A stretch of DNA of 64,000 bases, from assembly GCA_017410605.1 (NCBI GenBank), contig JAFQQN010000015.1, forward strand, positions 97,699 to 161,698. The letters run 5' to 3'. This document shows, piece after piece, positions 1-10,100 of this stretch. Origin of the DNA: Clostridia bacterium (GTDB taxonomy: Bacteria > Bacillota > Clostridia > Oscillospirales > Acutalibacteraceae). The notes under the pieces are model-generated. The model was not told the origin of the DNA. It did no database searches and saw only the letters and a program-made list of their open reading frames with translations. The stretch's first letter is position 1, and each line of letters opens with the position of its first letter. Position numbers and translations under genes: made by a program.

Positions 1-1
1 A

Positions 2-1318
2 GATTTAGAATACCATAAAAATAGTATAGATTTAATTAAGACTACAAGAACTAAACTTAAAGCCCCCGTGGCAATTTTGTTAGATACTAAAGGTCCTGAA
101 ATTCGTCTTCGTAAGTTTAAAGATAACAAGGTTGTTTTAGAAAATGGTCAAAAATTTACACTGACGGTTAATGACCTTGTGGGCGACAGTAAGATTGCCT
201 CTATAACCTATAAGGAACTTCCGGGTCAGTTAAAAACCGGGGACAAGGTTCTTATAGATGACGGTAAGGTTGCTTTAGTTGTTGATAGCACAACTGATAC
301 AGACGTTTTTTGTACTGTAGTTACAGGTGGCGAAATTGGTACTCATAAAGGAATTAATATTCCCAACGTTCGTCTTAATATGCCTTATATAAGCGAAAAG
401 GACGAAAAGGATATAGTGTTTGGCATTGAAAATGATATTGATTTTATAGCAGCTTCTTTTGTTCGCCGAAAGGAAGATATTATAGAACTTAGAAAATTTG
501 TTGATTATCACGGCGGACATAAAATAAAGCTCATCTCTAAGATTGAAAATATTGAGGGTATTGAAAACTTTGATGAGATTTTAAAGTATTCAGACGGAAT
601 TATGGTTGCCCGTGGTGATATGGGTGTTGAGGTAGAGTTTGAAAGACTTCCGGGTCTTCAGAAAAAGTTTATTAAAAAATGTTATCTTTCTGGAAAGATG
701 GTTATAACCGCCACCCAAATGCTTGAAACTATGATAACAAGTGCCACCCCCACAAGAGCTGAAATAACTGATGTTGCCAATGCGGTTTTTGACGGCACTT
801 CTGCAATTATGCTTTCGGGAGAAACGGCTATTGGTACACACCCCGCCCATGTTGTAAGGGTTATGGCAAAAATCGCCGAACAGGCCGAAAGTGACGCCTT
901 TGATATGAAGTATTATTCGGGTATTGAATATGATATTGATGATTCAGATATAACCAATGCAATTTGTGATGCCGCCTGTACAACAGCAAGAGATGTAAAT
1001 GCTAAGGGCATTATTGCTGTAACTAAGTCGGGTCAAACTGCAAGAAGAGTTTCAAAATTTCGTCCGCAAGAAATTATTATTGCGGCCACTCCGGTTAAGA
1101 AAACATTTTATCAGCTTTCTTTATCTTGGGGTGTTTATCCCGTTTTGGCACTTAATCAAAACGATTCAGATTCTCTATTTGAACACGCAATTGATTGTGC
1201 AAGACAGGATGATTTGGTTTCTCCCGGTGATATTGTTGTAATTACAGCCGGTGTTCCTTTAAATGTTGCCGGTACAACAAATCTTTTAAAGGTTCAAACA
1301 GTTGAGGGAAGAAAATAA
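2..1318 (+). CDS. pyk: Pyruvate kinase, 5'-truncated by window edge
   Basis: Catalyses the last step of glycolysis, phosphoenolpyruvate plus ADP to pyruvate plus ATP, in the cytoplasm. The open frame runs in from base 2, before the first internal GTG at 68, so the true start lies outside the window and roughly the first 50 residues are missing. Visible family motifs are AILLDTKGPEIR near the start, KLISKIENIEGI with the catalytic lysine, MVARGDMGVEV with the metal-binding acid, and GTSAIMLSGETAIGTHP. The protein ends right after the C-terminal allosteric domain with VEGRK, so it lacks the extra PEP-utiliser-like domain found in Bacillus pyruvate kinases. A strong terminator follows. The identity is certain; only the start is unknown. 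Confidence 0.97.
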   Translation, partial: DLEYHKNSIDLIKTTRTKLKAPVAILLDTKGPEIRLRKFKDNKVVLENGQKFTLTVNDLVGDSKIASITYKELPGQLKTGDKVLIDDGKVALVVDSTTDTDVFCTVVTGGEIGTHKGINIPNVRLNMPYISEKDEKDIVFGIENDIDFIAASFVRRKEDIIELRKFVDYHGGHKIKLISKIENIEGIENFDEILKYSDGIMVARGDMGVEVEFERLPGLQKKFIKKCYLSGKMVITATQMLETMITSATPTRAEITDVANAVFDGTSAIMLSGETAIGTHPAHVVRVMAKIAEQAESDAFDMKYYSGIEYDIDDSDITNAICDAACTTARDVNAKGIIAVTKSGQTARRVSKFRPQEIIIAATPVKKTFYQLSLSWGVYPVLALNQNDSDSLFEHAIDCARQDDLVSPGDIVVITAGVPLNVAGTTNLLKVQTVEGRK

Positions 1319-1331
1319 ACTAAATAAAAAA

Positions 1332-1361
1332 GCAGGACTGCTTCGGCAGTCCTGCTTTTTT
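1332..1361. terminator. Bidirectional intrinsic terminator between pyk and rpmB
   Basis: A perfect 10-bp stem GCAGGACTGC/GCAGTCCTGC closes a TTCG tetraloop. It is flanked by A6 on the left and T6 on the right, so it can end transcription from both convergent genes. Confidence 0.95.
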
Positions 1362-1370
1362 AAACTTAAT

Positions 1371-1559
1371 TTAGATTGCACGGGTAACCTTACCGGAACG
1401 AAGACAACGTGTACAAACGTTAATTCTACGGGGAGAACCGTTAACGATAGCCTTAACACGTTTTACGTTGGGTTTCCAAATTCTGTTTGAACGTCTGTGA
1501 GAATGGGAAACTTTAATACCAAAAGCAAGCTCTTTATTGCAGATTTCACACTTTGCCAT
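1371..1559 (-). CDS. rpmB: 50S ribosomal protein L28
   Basis: A 62-residue large-subunit ribosomal protein. It begins MAKCEICNKELAFG and contains the L28 core SHRRSNRIWKPN. The pairs CEIC and CTRC form a four-cysteine zinc site, so this is the zinc-binding form. A strong AGGAGG lies 10 nt before the ATG. It is a single-gene unit, convergent with pyk. In Bacillus rpmB sits beside spoVM; here the two are about 38 kb apart. Confidence 0.97.
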   Translation of the reverse strand: MAKCEICNKELAFGIKVSHSHRRSNRIWKPNVKRVKAIVNGSPRRINVCTRCLRSGKVTRAI

Positions 1560-1598
1560 GAGTCTGCACCTCCTTTTATTTCTTACATAGCAAGATAT

Positions 1599-1627
1599 AT
1601 ATTAACACAACTGAACGTGTTTTGCAA
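1599..1627 (-). promoter_or_regulatory. Promoter of rpmB
   Basis: On the minus strand a TTGCAA -35 box (1622-1627) and a TAATAT -10 box (1599-1604) are separated by exactly 17 nt, upstream of the rpmB ribosome binding site. Confidence 0.65.
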
Positions 1628-1676
1628 GTGTTTTTTTACATATTTCTTTAGATTGTTTAAAAAAATTACAAATTGC

Positions 1677-1704
1677 TTGAAAAAACTTATTCTTATGGTA
1701 TAAT
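1677..1704 (+). promoter_or_regulatory. Promoter of the phosphatase-permease unit
   Basis: TTGAAA (1677-1682) and a consensus TATAAT (1699-1704) are spaced by 16 nt, about 45 nt before the chosen start of the HAD phosphatase gene. Confidence 0.7.
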
Positions 1705-1750
1705 TAGGTTTGTTTGAAGTGGTTTAATGCTTTTTAGAAAGGAAATCAAA

Positions 1751-2404
1751 ATGAAATTTAAAGCTGTTTTATTCGATTTAGATGGTACACTGGCAAACTC
1801 TTTAAAGGATTTGGCCTTATCTACAAACCATGTTCTTAAAAAATATGGCTTTGAAGAACGCCCTGAGGAAAATTTTAAATTTTATGCAGGTGACGGTATG
1901 GCTAAAATGATTGCACGAGCAATGCCGCAGGAAAGGGTAGAGGATATGCTACAAACCCTGTTGGCTGATTTTTTGGAGTATTATGCAGTACACTATGCTG
2001 ACAATACCTCGCCCTATGACGGCTTAGTTGAACTTGTAAAAAAGCTTAAGGAAAGCGGACTTAAAATTGCAGTTGTTACCAACAAGGCGCAAAAGGCGGC
2101 TGAAAGCGTAGTAACGAAGCTTTTTGGTGATACCTTTGATTATATTATGGGTATGCGTCCCGATATTCCCGCAAAACCTGATCCAACCGCTGTTTTAATG
2201 GTAATGGAAGAGCTTGGGGTTAAACCTGAAGAATGCGCATTTGTAGGTGATACCTCAATGGATATTGCCGCCGGGGTAAATGCCGGCGCTTTTCCTGTAG
2301 GTGTTCTTTGGGGATTTAGAAAAAGGGAAGAGTTAGAGTCGGCAGGCGCTAAGGTCTTTGCTAACACCGCAGATGAACTTGGTAATATTTTGTTAGGTGA
2401 TTAA
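1751..2404 (+). CDS. gph: HAD-family phosphatase, phosphoglycolate phosphatase-like
   Basis: A soluble HAD hydrolase of 217 residues, probably acting on 2-phosphoglycolate or a related small phosphate ester. HAD motif I is FDLDGTLANS near residue 8, motif II is VVTNKA near 112, and motif IV is FVGDTSMDI near 168. A helical cap lies between motifs I and II. An ATG at 1727 is in frame, but AAAGGAA sits 8 nt before the ATG at 1751, which starts MKFKAVLFDLDGT as the family does. The permease gene begins 5 nt after the stop, so they are co-transcribed. Substrate is inferred from family only. Confidence 0.85.
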   Translation: MKFKAVLFDLDGTLANSLKDLALSTNHVLKKYGFEERPEENFKFYAGDGMAKMIARAMPQERVEDMLQTLLADFLEYYAVHYADNTSPYDGLVELVKKLKESGLKIAVVTNKAQKAAESVVTKLFGDTFDYIMGMRPDIPAKPDPTAVLMVMEELGVKPEECAFVGDTSMDIAAGVNAGAFPVGVLWGFRKREELESAGAKVFANTADELGNILLGD

Positions 2405-2409
2405 ATATA

Positions 2410-3666
2410 ATGAATATTGCAAGGTCTTATGGTCTAACTAAAGTCGCCTGTTATATAGGCTATGTAGTTCAGGCTGTTGTTAATAATCTTTTGTCGTTGC
2501 TTTTTGTTATTTTCAACGCTCAGCCCTATAACATATCGTTAGAAAAGCTTGGAAGCATAATTTTTATTAATTTTGCTGCACAGCTGTTTATTGATTATAT
2601 TTCTGTATTTTTTACTTCCCGTTTTGGTTATAAAAAATGTGTTGTTTTTGCTCAGGCTACTTCTGTAGTTGGTTTTGTGCTTCTAGGTTTTTTGCCAAGG
2701 GTTATTGAACCCTACTTTGGAATTTTGTTTTCAATTTTGTTTCTTGCAGTGGGAAGCGGTCTTATTGAAGTTTTAATCAGCCCTATAATTGAAGCCTTGC
2801 CTAGTGATAATAAGGCCTCAAATATGAGCTTTTTACACTCGTTTTATTGTTGGGGTCAGGTTTTGACTGTAATAGGAACCACAGCTTTGGTTTTTGCTTT
2901 AGGTAATGACAAATGGTTTTATATACCTTTTGTTTGGTCTATAATCCCTTTTATTAATACTCTTCTTTTTACAAGGTGTGATATTTTAGAGCTAGAAAAC
3001 AATTCTGCACATTCAAGCGCTTTAAGCCTTTTAAAAAACAAGAGCGTATATAAATATATGGTGTTTATGTTTTGTGCAGGTGCTTCTGAAATCACAATGG
3101 TTCAATGGTCTTCTTTTTTTGTTGAGAAGGGCTTTGGTACCGAAAAATGGCTTGGAGATTTAATTGGCCCCTGCCTTTTTGCTGTTTTAATGGGAATTGG
3201 CAGAATAGGTTATGGAATTTTAGGTAAAAAGGTTTCTTTAGAAAGGCTTCTGTGTTATTTTTCTGCCCTGTGTTTTGTTTGTTATTTGGTGGTAGCTCTG
3301 TCTAATAATGGAATTATATGTGCATTGGGTTGTGCTGTTTGCGGTCTGTCAGTCAGTGTAATGTGGCCCGGCGTTATAAGTCTTTCAGCTGAAAAGTTTC
3401 ACTCCAGCGGAACTGCCATTTTTAGTCTTATGGCAATGCTTGGCGATATTGGCTGTGCAGTTGGCCCTTGGATTTTAGGGTTAATAGCAGAATATGCTTT
3501 TGATTATAATTTAGGCCGGTATTTAATCAGTGCTTTAAACATCAACAGTACACAAAGCAATATGCAGCTTGGCTTTTTAATTTGTTCCATATTTCCACTT
3601 ATCATGTTTTTATTTTTTGTTATTTCGGCGGTAAAGAGATGCATAAAAGCTACTTCAAATAAATAA
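2410..3666 (+). CDS. MFS transporter
   Basis: A 418-residue integral membrane permease with about 12 hydrophobic segments. It has the two-bundle layout of the major facilitator superfamily and a charged central loop near residues 195-215. The stretch HSFYCWGQVLTVIGTT and the TSRFGYKK loop resemble sugar-type MFS permeases (the FucP/YbjJ side of the superfamily), but no substrate can be read from the sequence. It follows the HAD phosphatase by 5 nt and shares its promoter. No terminator is evident before the next gene, which has its own promoter. Confidence 0.85.
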   Translation: MNIARSYGLTKVACYIGYVVQAVVNNLLSLLFVIFNAQPYNISLEKLGSIIFINFAAQLFIDYISVFFTSRFGYKKCVVFAQATSVVGFVLLGFLPRVIEPYFGILFSILFLAVGSGLIEVLISPIIEALPSDNKASNMSFLHSFYCWGQVLTVIGTTALVFALGNDKWFYIPFVWSIIPFINTLLFTRCDILELENNSAHSSALSLLKNKSVYKYMVFMFCAGASEITMVQWSSFFVEKGFGTEKWLGDLIGPCLFAVLMGIGRIGYGILGKKVSLERLLCYFSALCFVCYLVVALSNNGIICALGCAVCGLSVSVMWPGVISLSAEKFHSSGTAIFSLMAMLGDIGCAVGPWILGLIAEYAFDYNLGRYLISALNINSTQSNMQLGFLICSIFPLIMFLFFVISAVKRCIKATSNK

Positions 3667-3667
3667 C

Positions 3668-3696
3668 TTGATTTTTTAGTTACTCAGGTGTATTAT
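3668..3696 (+). promoter_or_regulatory. Promoter of the dCMP deaminase gene
   Basis: TTGATT (3668-3673) and TATTAT (3691-3696) are separated by 17 nt. They lie 40 nt before the ATG at 3736. Confidence 0.6.
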
Positions 3697-3735
3697 AAAT
3701 ATGTAAAGTTTATTAACTTTAAAAGGAGATATATT

Positions 3736-4215
3736 ATGAAACGCGACGGCTATCTTAATTGGGACGAATATTTTATGGGGGTTGCCATGCTTTCAGCCGG
3801 GCGCAGTAAAGACCCCTCTACACAGGTTGGTGCATGTATTGTAAACTCTGAAAACAGAATAATGTCGGTTGGCTATAATGGTATGCCTGCAGGTTGTTCT
3901 GACGACAAATTCCCCTGGGACAGAAAAGGCGATACTTTAGACACTAAATATCCCTTTGTTTGCCACGCAGAGCTTAATGCTATTTTAAATTTCCGCGGTG
4001 GTTCATTAAAGGGTTGTAAGGTTTACTGTACACTTTTTCCCTGTAATGAATGTGCTAAGGCTATTATTCAAATTGGTATTTCAGAGGTTATTTATCTTGA
4101 AGATAAATATTCAAAGACCGATAGTGTTATAGCCTCGAAAATGATGTTTGAAGCCGCCGGGGTTAGGTTTAGACCTTATAAAACAGGTGGGCATGAGGTT
4201 CATTTTCAACTTTAA
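3736..4215 (+). CDS. Deoxycytidylate (dCMP) deaminase
   Basis: A 159-residue zinc deaminase that converts dCMP to dUMP, the substrate for thymidylate synthase (ThyX at 20.3 kb). The zinc site and catalytic acid are visible as CHAELNAIL and [12 protein letters not shown]. The N-terminal stretch [23 protein letters not shown] is typical of the ComEB/dCMP deaminase group. The ATG at 3736 follows AAAAGGAGATATATT, a very strong site; an in-frame ATG at 3688 lacks one. A free-standing gene followed by a terminator. Confidence 0.93.
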   Translation: MKRDGYLNWDEYFMGVAMLSAGRSKDPSTQVGACIVNSENRIMSVGYNGMPAGCSDDKFPWDRKGDTLDTKYPFVCHAELNAILNFRGGSLKGCKVYCTLFPCNECAKAIIQIGISEVIYLEDKYSKTDSVIASKMMFEAAGVRFRPYKTGGHEVHFQL

Positions 4216-4230
4216 TTTAACAAAAATAAA

Positions 4231-4263
4231 AGAAAACAGTCTGCAAAATGTAGACTGTTTTCT
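4231..4263. terminator. Bidirectional terminator between dCMP deaminase and uxuB
   Basis: A perfect 12-bp stem AGAAAACAGTCT/AGACTGTTTTCT has a 9-nt loop. Its A/T-rich ends give U-tracts in both directions. Confidence 0.85.
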
Positions 4264-4294
4264 TTATATATAAGATATTCCCAATTATTAAAGG

Positions 4295-5119
4295 TTACAC
4301 ACCTGAAAAGGCCGAGAAACCGCCGTCAATTGGAATAACAACACCGGTGACAAAACTTGCTTTATTTTCGTCTAAAAGAAAGTTAACGGCACCTAAAAGC
4401 TCATCGGCTTCACCAAATCTGCCCATGGGGGTAGAACGAAGAATTTTTTGGGTTCTAGGCGTGGGTGAGCCGTCGGGGGCAAAAAGAAGAGCTCGGTTTT
4501 GGTTAGTTACGAAAAAGCCGGGGGCAATAGCATTAACCCTTATACCTTCCTTAGCAAAGTGAACAGCAAGCCACTGAGTAAAGTTGGAAACAGCGGCCTT
4601 CGCAGAGCTATAAGCAGGTATTTTGGTTAAAGGACGATAGGCATTCATTGAAGAAACATTTAGAATGGAACAACCCTTTTTGCCAATCATATCTTTAGCG
4701 AAAACTTGTGTAGGAAGCAGGGTGCCCAACATATTTAGGTCAAAAACAAACTGAAAACCTGCTTTATCTAAATTGAAAAAGGTAGAAATATCTTCTGCTG
4801 TTTCGTCTCCCTTTTCAAATTCTTCATGAGCGGTGGTGCATTTGGGACTGTTTCCGCCTGCACCGTTAATTAAAATATCACAGCCGCCCATATCGGTTAA
4901 TATTTGTTTATGAATTTCTTCTAAAGCTTCTTTGTCTAAAACATTTGCCTTGTATGCAAACGCTTTTCCACCATTGGAATTGATTTCATCTGCTACGGCT
5001 TGAACGGCCTCCTCGTTCAAATCGAGAAGAGCAACTGTGCTGCCGTTTTTTGCAAGTTCCTTAGCGAAGGCAGAACATAAAACTCCGCCTGCACCTGTTA
5101 TTACAATATTTTTAACCAT
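4295..5119 (-). CDS. uxuB: SDR oxidoreductase, D-mannonate oxidoreductase (fructuronate reductase) type
   Basis: A 274-residue short-chain dehydrogenase. The nucleotide-binding motif is VITGAGGVLC at residues 6-15. The catalytic set is Ser in NVSSMNAY with the YSSAK Tyr/Lys pair near residue 170, and the C-terminus PIDGGFSAFSGV is typical. The SDR-type UxuB of Firmicutes interconverts D-fructuronate and D-mannonate. That assignment is supported here by uxuA 13 nt upstream in the same operon, the same pairing as Bacillus yjmE-yjmF. The start ATG has AGAGGAAAAATT before it. A gluconate-5-dehydrogenase-like activity is the main alternative. Confidence 0.85.
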   Translation of the reverse strand: MVKNIVITGAGGVLCSAFAKELAKNGSTVALLDLNEEAVQAVADEINSNGGKAFAYKANVLDKEALEEIHKQILTDMGGCDILINGAGGNSPKCTTAHEEFEKGDETAEDISTFFNLDKAGFQFVFDLNMLGTLLPTQVFAKDMIGKKGCSILNVSSMNAYRPLTKIPAYSSAKAAVSNFTQWLAVHFAKEGIRVNAIAPGFFVTNQNRALLFAPDGSPTPRTQKILRSTPMGRFGEADELLGAVNFLLDENKASFVTGVVIPIDGGFSAFSGV

Positions 5120-5132
5120 AATTTTTCCTCTG

Positions 5133-6170
5133 TTATTTTAATTTTTCCACAGCCTCAAACAGACCGGCAATATATGTCGCACCTAATGCGCGGTCATAAA
5201 GACCATAGCCGTAGCGGCCGGTTTCTCCCCAAATCATTCTTCCGTGGTCGGGGCGAACATAACCGTCAAAGCCTGATTCAACAAGAGCCTTAACAATTTC
5301 AAGCATATCTAAAGAACCGCAGGAAGAGGGGTGGGCTGTTTCGTGAAAATCCCTTTCGCCGTCCCATTTTACATTACGAAGATGAGCAAAATGAATTCGC
5401 TTTCCAAAGGTGCGAATCATATCTACAATATCATTTTTGCTGGTACAGCCTAAAGAGCCTGTGCAGAAGGTAAGACCGTTTGCGGGGCTGTCAACAAGCT
5501 TTAAAAAGCGTTCTAAATTTTCCTTACCGGTAATAATTCTGGGAAGTCCAAAAATGCCCCAGGGCGGATCGTCCGGGTGAATTGCAAGATTAACTCCACA
5601 TTCCTCAGCAACCGGAATAACCTTTTCTAAAAATGCCTTAAGATTATCCCAAAGGTCTTCTTCGGTTAGCTTAGAATATTCGTTTAAAAGTGCACGAAGC
5701 CCCTCTTTTGTATAGCTTTCGTCCCAACCGGGCAGAGAAAGTTCGCTTGTAAGGGGGTTAAGGCTTAAAACGGTTTCATCAACATAAGCAAGACCATTTG
5801 AACCGTCCTCATGCTTAAACTCTAATTCGCTTCTAAGCCAGTCGAAAACAGGCATAAAGTTATAGCAAATACATTTAACACCGGCCTTACCCAGACGACG
5901 AATGTTTTCACAGTAAATATCAATATATTTTGCGGCATTTTCGTTGCCTAGCTTTATATCCTCATGAACAGGAACGCTTTCTACAACCTCAAATTCAAGT
6001 CCGTTTGCTTCGGCCTTGTTTTTAAGCTGAGTAATACTTTCTTCACTCCACACAGTACCAACAGGGGTGTCGTAAACGGCAGAAACAATACCGGTCATAG
6101 TGGGAATTTGACGAATGTGGCTGAGGGTGACGGGGTCGCTGTCACCGTACCAACGAAATGTTAGCTTCAA
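5133..6170 (-). CDS. uxuA: Mannonate dehydratase
   Basis: Dehydrates D-mannonate to 2-keto-3-deoxygluconate, the committed step of glucuronate catabolism. The protein begins [16 protein letters not shown], matching the family N-terminus, and contains the TIM-barrel metal-site segments [25 protein letters not shown] and YVRPDHGR. Start choice: a TTG at 6179 is open, but the GAGGAG Shine-Dalgarno abuts it directly. The TTG at 6170 is 9 nt downstream of that site and gives the family N-terminus, so it is preferred (345 residues). It is the first gene of the uxuAB operon and divergent from an AraC regulator that probably controls it. Confidence 0.95.
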   Translation of the reverse strand: MKLTFRWYGDSDPVTLSHIRQIPTMTGIVSAVYDTPVGTVWSEESITQLKNKAEANGLEFEVVESVPVHEDIKLGNENAAKYIDIYCENIRRLGKAGVKCICYNFMPVFDWLRSELEFKHEDGSNGLAYVDETVLSLNPLTSELSLPGWDESYTKEGLRALLNEYSKLTEEDLWDNLKAFLEKVIPVAEECGVNLAIHPDDPPWGIFGLPRIITGKENLERFLKLVDSPANGLTFCTGSLGCTSKNDIVDMIRTFGKRIHFAHLRNVKWDGERDFHETAHPSSCGSLDMLEIVKALVESGFDGYVRPDHGRMIWGETGRYGYGLYDRALGATYIAGLFEAVEKLK

Positions 6171-6204
6171 AAGAATCAACTCCTCACAAAATTATCTTGC
6201 TTAC

Positions 6205-6233
6205 AGTATAAACCAATTACTTCTACAATTCAA
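6205..6233 (-). promoter_or_regulatory. Promoter of uxuAB
   Basis: On the minus strand TTGAAT (6228-6233) and TATACT (6205-6210) are 17 nt apart, just upstream of the GAGGAG ribosome binding site of uxuA. Confidence 0.7.
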
Positions 6234-6255
6234 TTGCTTTAAATCTCAAAAAACA

Positions 6256-6284
6256 TTGCAAATATAAACATACTATGCTATAAT
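6256..6284 (+). promoter_or_regulatory. Promoter of the uxu-linked araC gene
   Basis: TTGCAA (6256-6261) and a consensus TATAAT (6279-6284) are 17 nt apart. The predicted transcript starts near 6291, only about 10 nt before the ATG at 6302. Confidence 0.75.
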
Positions 6285-6301
6285 TGCTATGGTGATTATA
6301 A

Positions 6302-7141
6302 ATGTTTTCTTATAATGACGAGAATATTAATTTCCATCATTCATTTGACACACATCCTACAGAAAATAATATTAGTGATTCAACTATTCATGCCCACAAA
6401 AAACACGAAATTTTTTATTTTTTGCAGGGCAAGGCGTCTTATTTGGTTGAGGGTCATATTTATAAGCTTTTCCCCGGAAGCATTATGATAATGAGAAGCG
6501 GAGAGCTTCATAAGGTAGAGATTAAGGCAGATGCGCCCTATGAACGAATGGTGCTTCATTTTGATGAGGCTATAATTGATTTTATTGACCCCGAGCATAA
6601 GCTTCTTGAACCCTTTTGCAGCCGACCCCTTGGGGTTGGTAACCTCTTTCTGCCTAATGGAATTAGAACCAGCCATATTTATGAATGTATGAAAAGCATT
6701 GATTCTGCCCCGGAAAATAACGAAATGAGAAAACTTGCAATTTCGGCAAATTTGTTTTCAATTCTTTACGAAATAAAAATGGCATATTTAGAAAGAGATA
6801 ACGAGCTATTAAATAAAAAAGCGGTTTCTCCCGCCGGTGAAATTATTGAATTTATTAACGCTAACTTGGGGGCTGAGCTTTCGCTAGAGCTATTGTCAAG
6901 CAAATTCTTTATCAGCAAAAATCATTTAAACAGGGTTTTTAAAACCTCTACAGGGGTAACCGTTTGGGAATATATTAAGCTTAAACGCTTAATGTTGGCA
7001 AGGTCACACATTTTAGAGGGGGCTTCGGCCTCTGCCGCTTGTGAGAATAGCGGATTTAAAGACTATTCTGCCTTTTTCAGGGCATATAAAAAGCAGTTTG
7101 GTGTTTCGCCCAGAGAGGGTGCTTTAGTTAAACACCAATAA
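6302..7141 (+). CDS. AraC-family transcriptional regulator, probable uxu regulator
   Basis: A 279-residue regulator. An N-terminal cupin sensor (residues about 15-110, with HAHKKHEIFYFLQG and PGSIMIMRSGELHKV) is followed by a C-terminal double helix-turn-helix. The signature there is FKDYSAFFRAYKKQFGVSPRE. It is divergent from uxuA, so it likely senses a hexuronate intermediate and regulates uxuAB; this is inferred from position. The 5' untranslated region is unusually short, with only GGTG as a possible ribosome contact before ATAA-ATG. Confidence 0.88.
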   Translation: MFSYNDENINFHHSFDTHPTENNISDSTIHAHKKHEIFYFLQGKASYLVEGHIYKLFPGSIMIMRSGELHKVEIKADAPYERMVLHFDEAIIDFIDPEHKLLEPFCSRPLGVGNLFLPNGIRTSHIYECMKSIDSAPENNEMRKLAISANLFSILYEIKMAYLERDNELLNKKAVSPAGEIIEFINANLGAELSLELLSSKFFISKNHLNRVFKTSTGVTVWEYIKLKRLMLARSHILEGASASAACENSGFKDYSAFFRAYKKQFGVSPREGALVKHQ

Positions 7142-7172
7142 TTTAATATACCTTTAAAGATAGGGTGAAAAA

Positions 7173-10100
7173 ATGCTACAGCTTATTTTAGGAAGAGCCG
7201 CAACCGGCAAAAGCTTTGAAATTCATAAACAAATTAAACAAGATGTTTCTAAGGGAATGAAAGATATTATTCTGCTAGTGCCCGAGCAATATAGCTTTGA
7301 AACCGAAAAGCAAATGCTAAAGCTATTCGGTAATGGGTTTATGGGCAAATTACAGGTTTTAAATTTTAGCAGAATGTATGAGGTTACGGGACAGCTTTAT
7401 GGCGGCATTGCAGGTGTTCATATTGACGAAACAATGCGACACATTTTAATGAGTAGGGCTATAAGAGAATCTGCCAATTCTCTTGATGTGTTTAAAAAAT
7501 ATGTAAATTCTTCAGATTTCATAAGCCAAATCGGAGCAATTATAAGCGAATTTAAACAGGCAGACGTAACACCTGAAGATTTGTATTCATGCGCCGAAAA
7601 GCTTGAAAATCAAGTTTTGTCAGCAAAAATTAAAGATATTGCTGTGATTTTTGCAAACTATGGCAGTTTGCTGAAGGGTGTTTATATTGACCCTTTAGAT
7701 GATATGGAAATTTTATATAAAAGGGTTGAAAAACATAACTTTTTTAAAGGCAAAACCATTTATATTGATGGTTTTAAGGGCTTTACAGGCATACAGCTAA
7801 AGCTTTTAAAAATAATGCTTCTACAGGCTGAAAAGGTTACAGTTTCATTCTGCTGTAATTCGCTCACAGACACTAAAAACGGTGCCGGTGTTTTTTCTAA
7901 TGTTATTAAAACCGCAAGACTTTTAGTTGATTATGCCAAAAACAATAATATATCTGTGTCAGAACCGTTAATTTTGAAAGATAGCTATTATTCTTCACAG
8001 CAAATTAAAAATTTAGAGACGATTTTAAGCGGTAACGTAAATAAAACCTTTGAGAGTGATGGTAGTGTAAATACGGCCGTTTTCAACAGTTTAAGAGAAG
8101 AGGTAGAATTTGCGCTAAAAACCATTCACAAACTTGTAAGAGAAGAAAATTACCGTTTTTCAGATTTTGTTATTATTGCAAGAGATATTTCACGCTACGA
8201 GCGAATGCTTTTTTCGGCGGCTAAAAAATTTGAGGTTTCAATTTATCTTGATAACCGAAGAAGCTTAGCTGTTTCACCAGTTGCACGGCTTGTTCTTTCT
8301 GCGTTAAGGGCGGCGGCAGATTTTGACAGTGAAAGTATTTTGGTTTATTTAAAATCGGGTCTTTTAGGCTTTAGCGAAGAAGAAATTGCCTTAATAGAAG
8401 AATATGTTTATATTTGGGATATTAAAGGACAAGCTTGGTGCAGTGATTGGAATATGAATCCCAGCGGATTAAAGCAAAACAGGCAGCAGGAGTCCCGGCT
8501 GCTGGAAGAAAATCTTTTAAGAATTAATGAGCTTAGAAAAAGAATTATAATACCCTTGTTATCGCTTAGAAAAGCCTTTAACACTAATGCCAAGGGTATT
8601 GGGAACGCGGTTTATAATCTTCTAATTTCGGTTAAGGTGGACGAGGCTGTTAAATCCCTTTGTGATAGCCTTGCGGCCGAGGGTAGCTTTGATGATGCAG
8701 ATTTTGTTATGGATTCCTGGGATGCTGTTATGACAGCACTGGATAATATGGTAAAGTGCTATGGCGAAGAAAAGCTGTCTATCGAAGAATATATTAATAT
8801 GCTTCAAGTTGCCTTTTCCGGCTCAACTATAGGTTCAATACCACGAAGCTTAGATGAGGTTTCTTGCGGCAGTGCTGATAGAATAAGACCGGGTAGGCCA
8901 AAGGTTGTTTTTGTTTTGGGCCTTAATATTGGTGAATTTCCTGCGGCTGTCAGTGATGGCGGACTTCTTTTAAGAAGCGATAGAAACTTATTAGAAAAAG
9001 CCGGAATAGAAATTTCTGACCGTTTTCGAAGTTTCGCAATAGATGAAAGCTTTTTGGTTTATTCGGCGCTTAGCTGTGCAGATGAAAAGGTATTTGCCTT
9101 CAGTCACTCGCATACATCTGACGGTGGTAAGGGTGAATGCAGTAATGTTTTTTCGAAAATTGAAAGAAACTTTACGAATGCCAGAATTGTTTTTAATAAA
9201 GATGTTTTTTTACCCGAAACAGAGGCCGAGGGTTTTACTATGTTAGCGGCTGCAAATAAAAAAAATACACCTCAAACCCTTGCACTTAAACAATATTTTG
9301 AAAGCTCAGAAGAGTTTTCAAATAGAGCTAAAGCAATTTTGAATATGGGTAAAAACAGTGCTCACACTCTTTCAAAAGAACTGTGTCAAAAGCTTTTCGG
9401 GGAAAATATTTATCTATCTCCAAGCAGTATTGATAAATATAACTCCTGTGCCTTTTCATATTTTTGCCGCTATGTTCTTAATATCAGTTCTCCCCAAAAA
9501 GCAAATCTTGATACCAGGCAACGGGGAACAATTGTACACGCGGTTTTAGAGGGTGTTATTAATGAATTTGGTAAAAATATAGGAGCAACAGCTATTGAAG
9601 AATTAGAAGAAGCTGTTGAAAAATATATGGCCGAATATTTAAACAAAATTGAGGGAAGCGAATACTTAAAACAGCCAAGATTTTTGTTTTTATATAATTC
9701 TATTTCCAAACTTGCAAAATATGTTGTGCTTCACATAGCTAAGGAGTTTGCCAATAGTGATTTTGTGCCTGAAAAGGTAGAGCTAAGCATTTCTAAAAGT
9801 GGCGATATTCCCGCCTTATGCTTAGAATTTACTAACAACAAAAGGGTTACCCTTACGGGAAATATTGACCGTGTTGACAGCTATACGGACAAGGATAATA
9901 AAAAATATATTAGAATAGTAGATTATAAAACCGGTTCGCGAGTTTTTAAACTTGCTGAGGTGCTTTGTGGGCTAAATCTTCAAATGCTTATTTATTTATA
10001 TGCTGTTAAGCAAAATGGCCAAAATTATTTTGGAGAATTTGACCCTGCCGGTATTTTTTATCTACCCTCTAAAAGAAATATAACCGAAGAGGGCAGTAAG

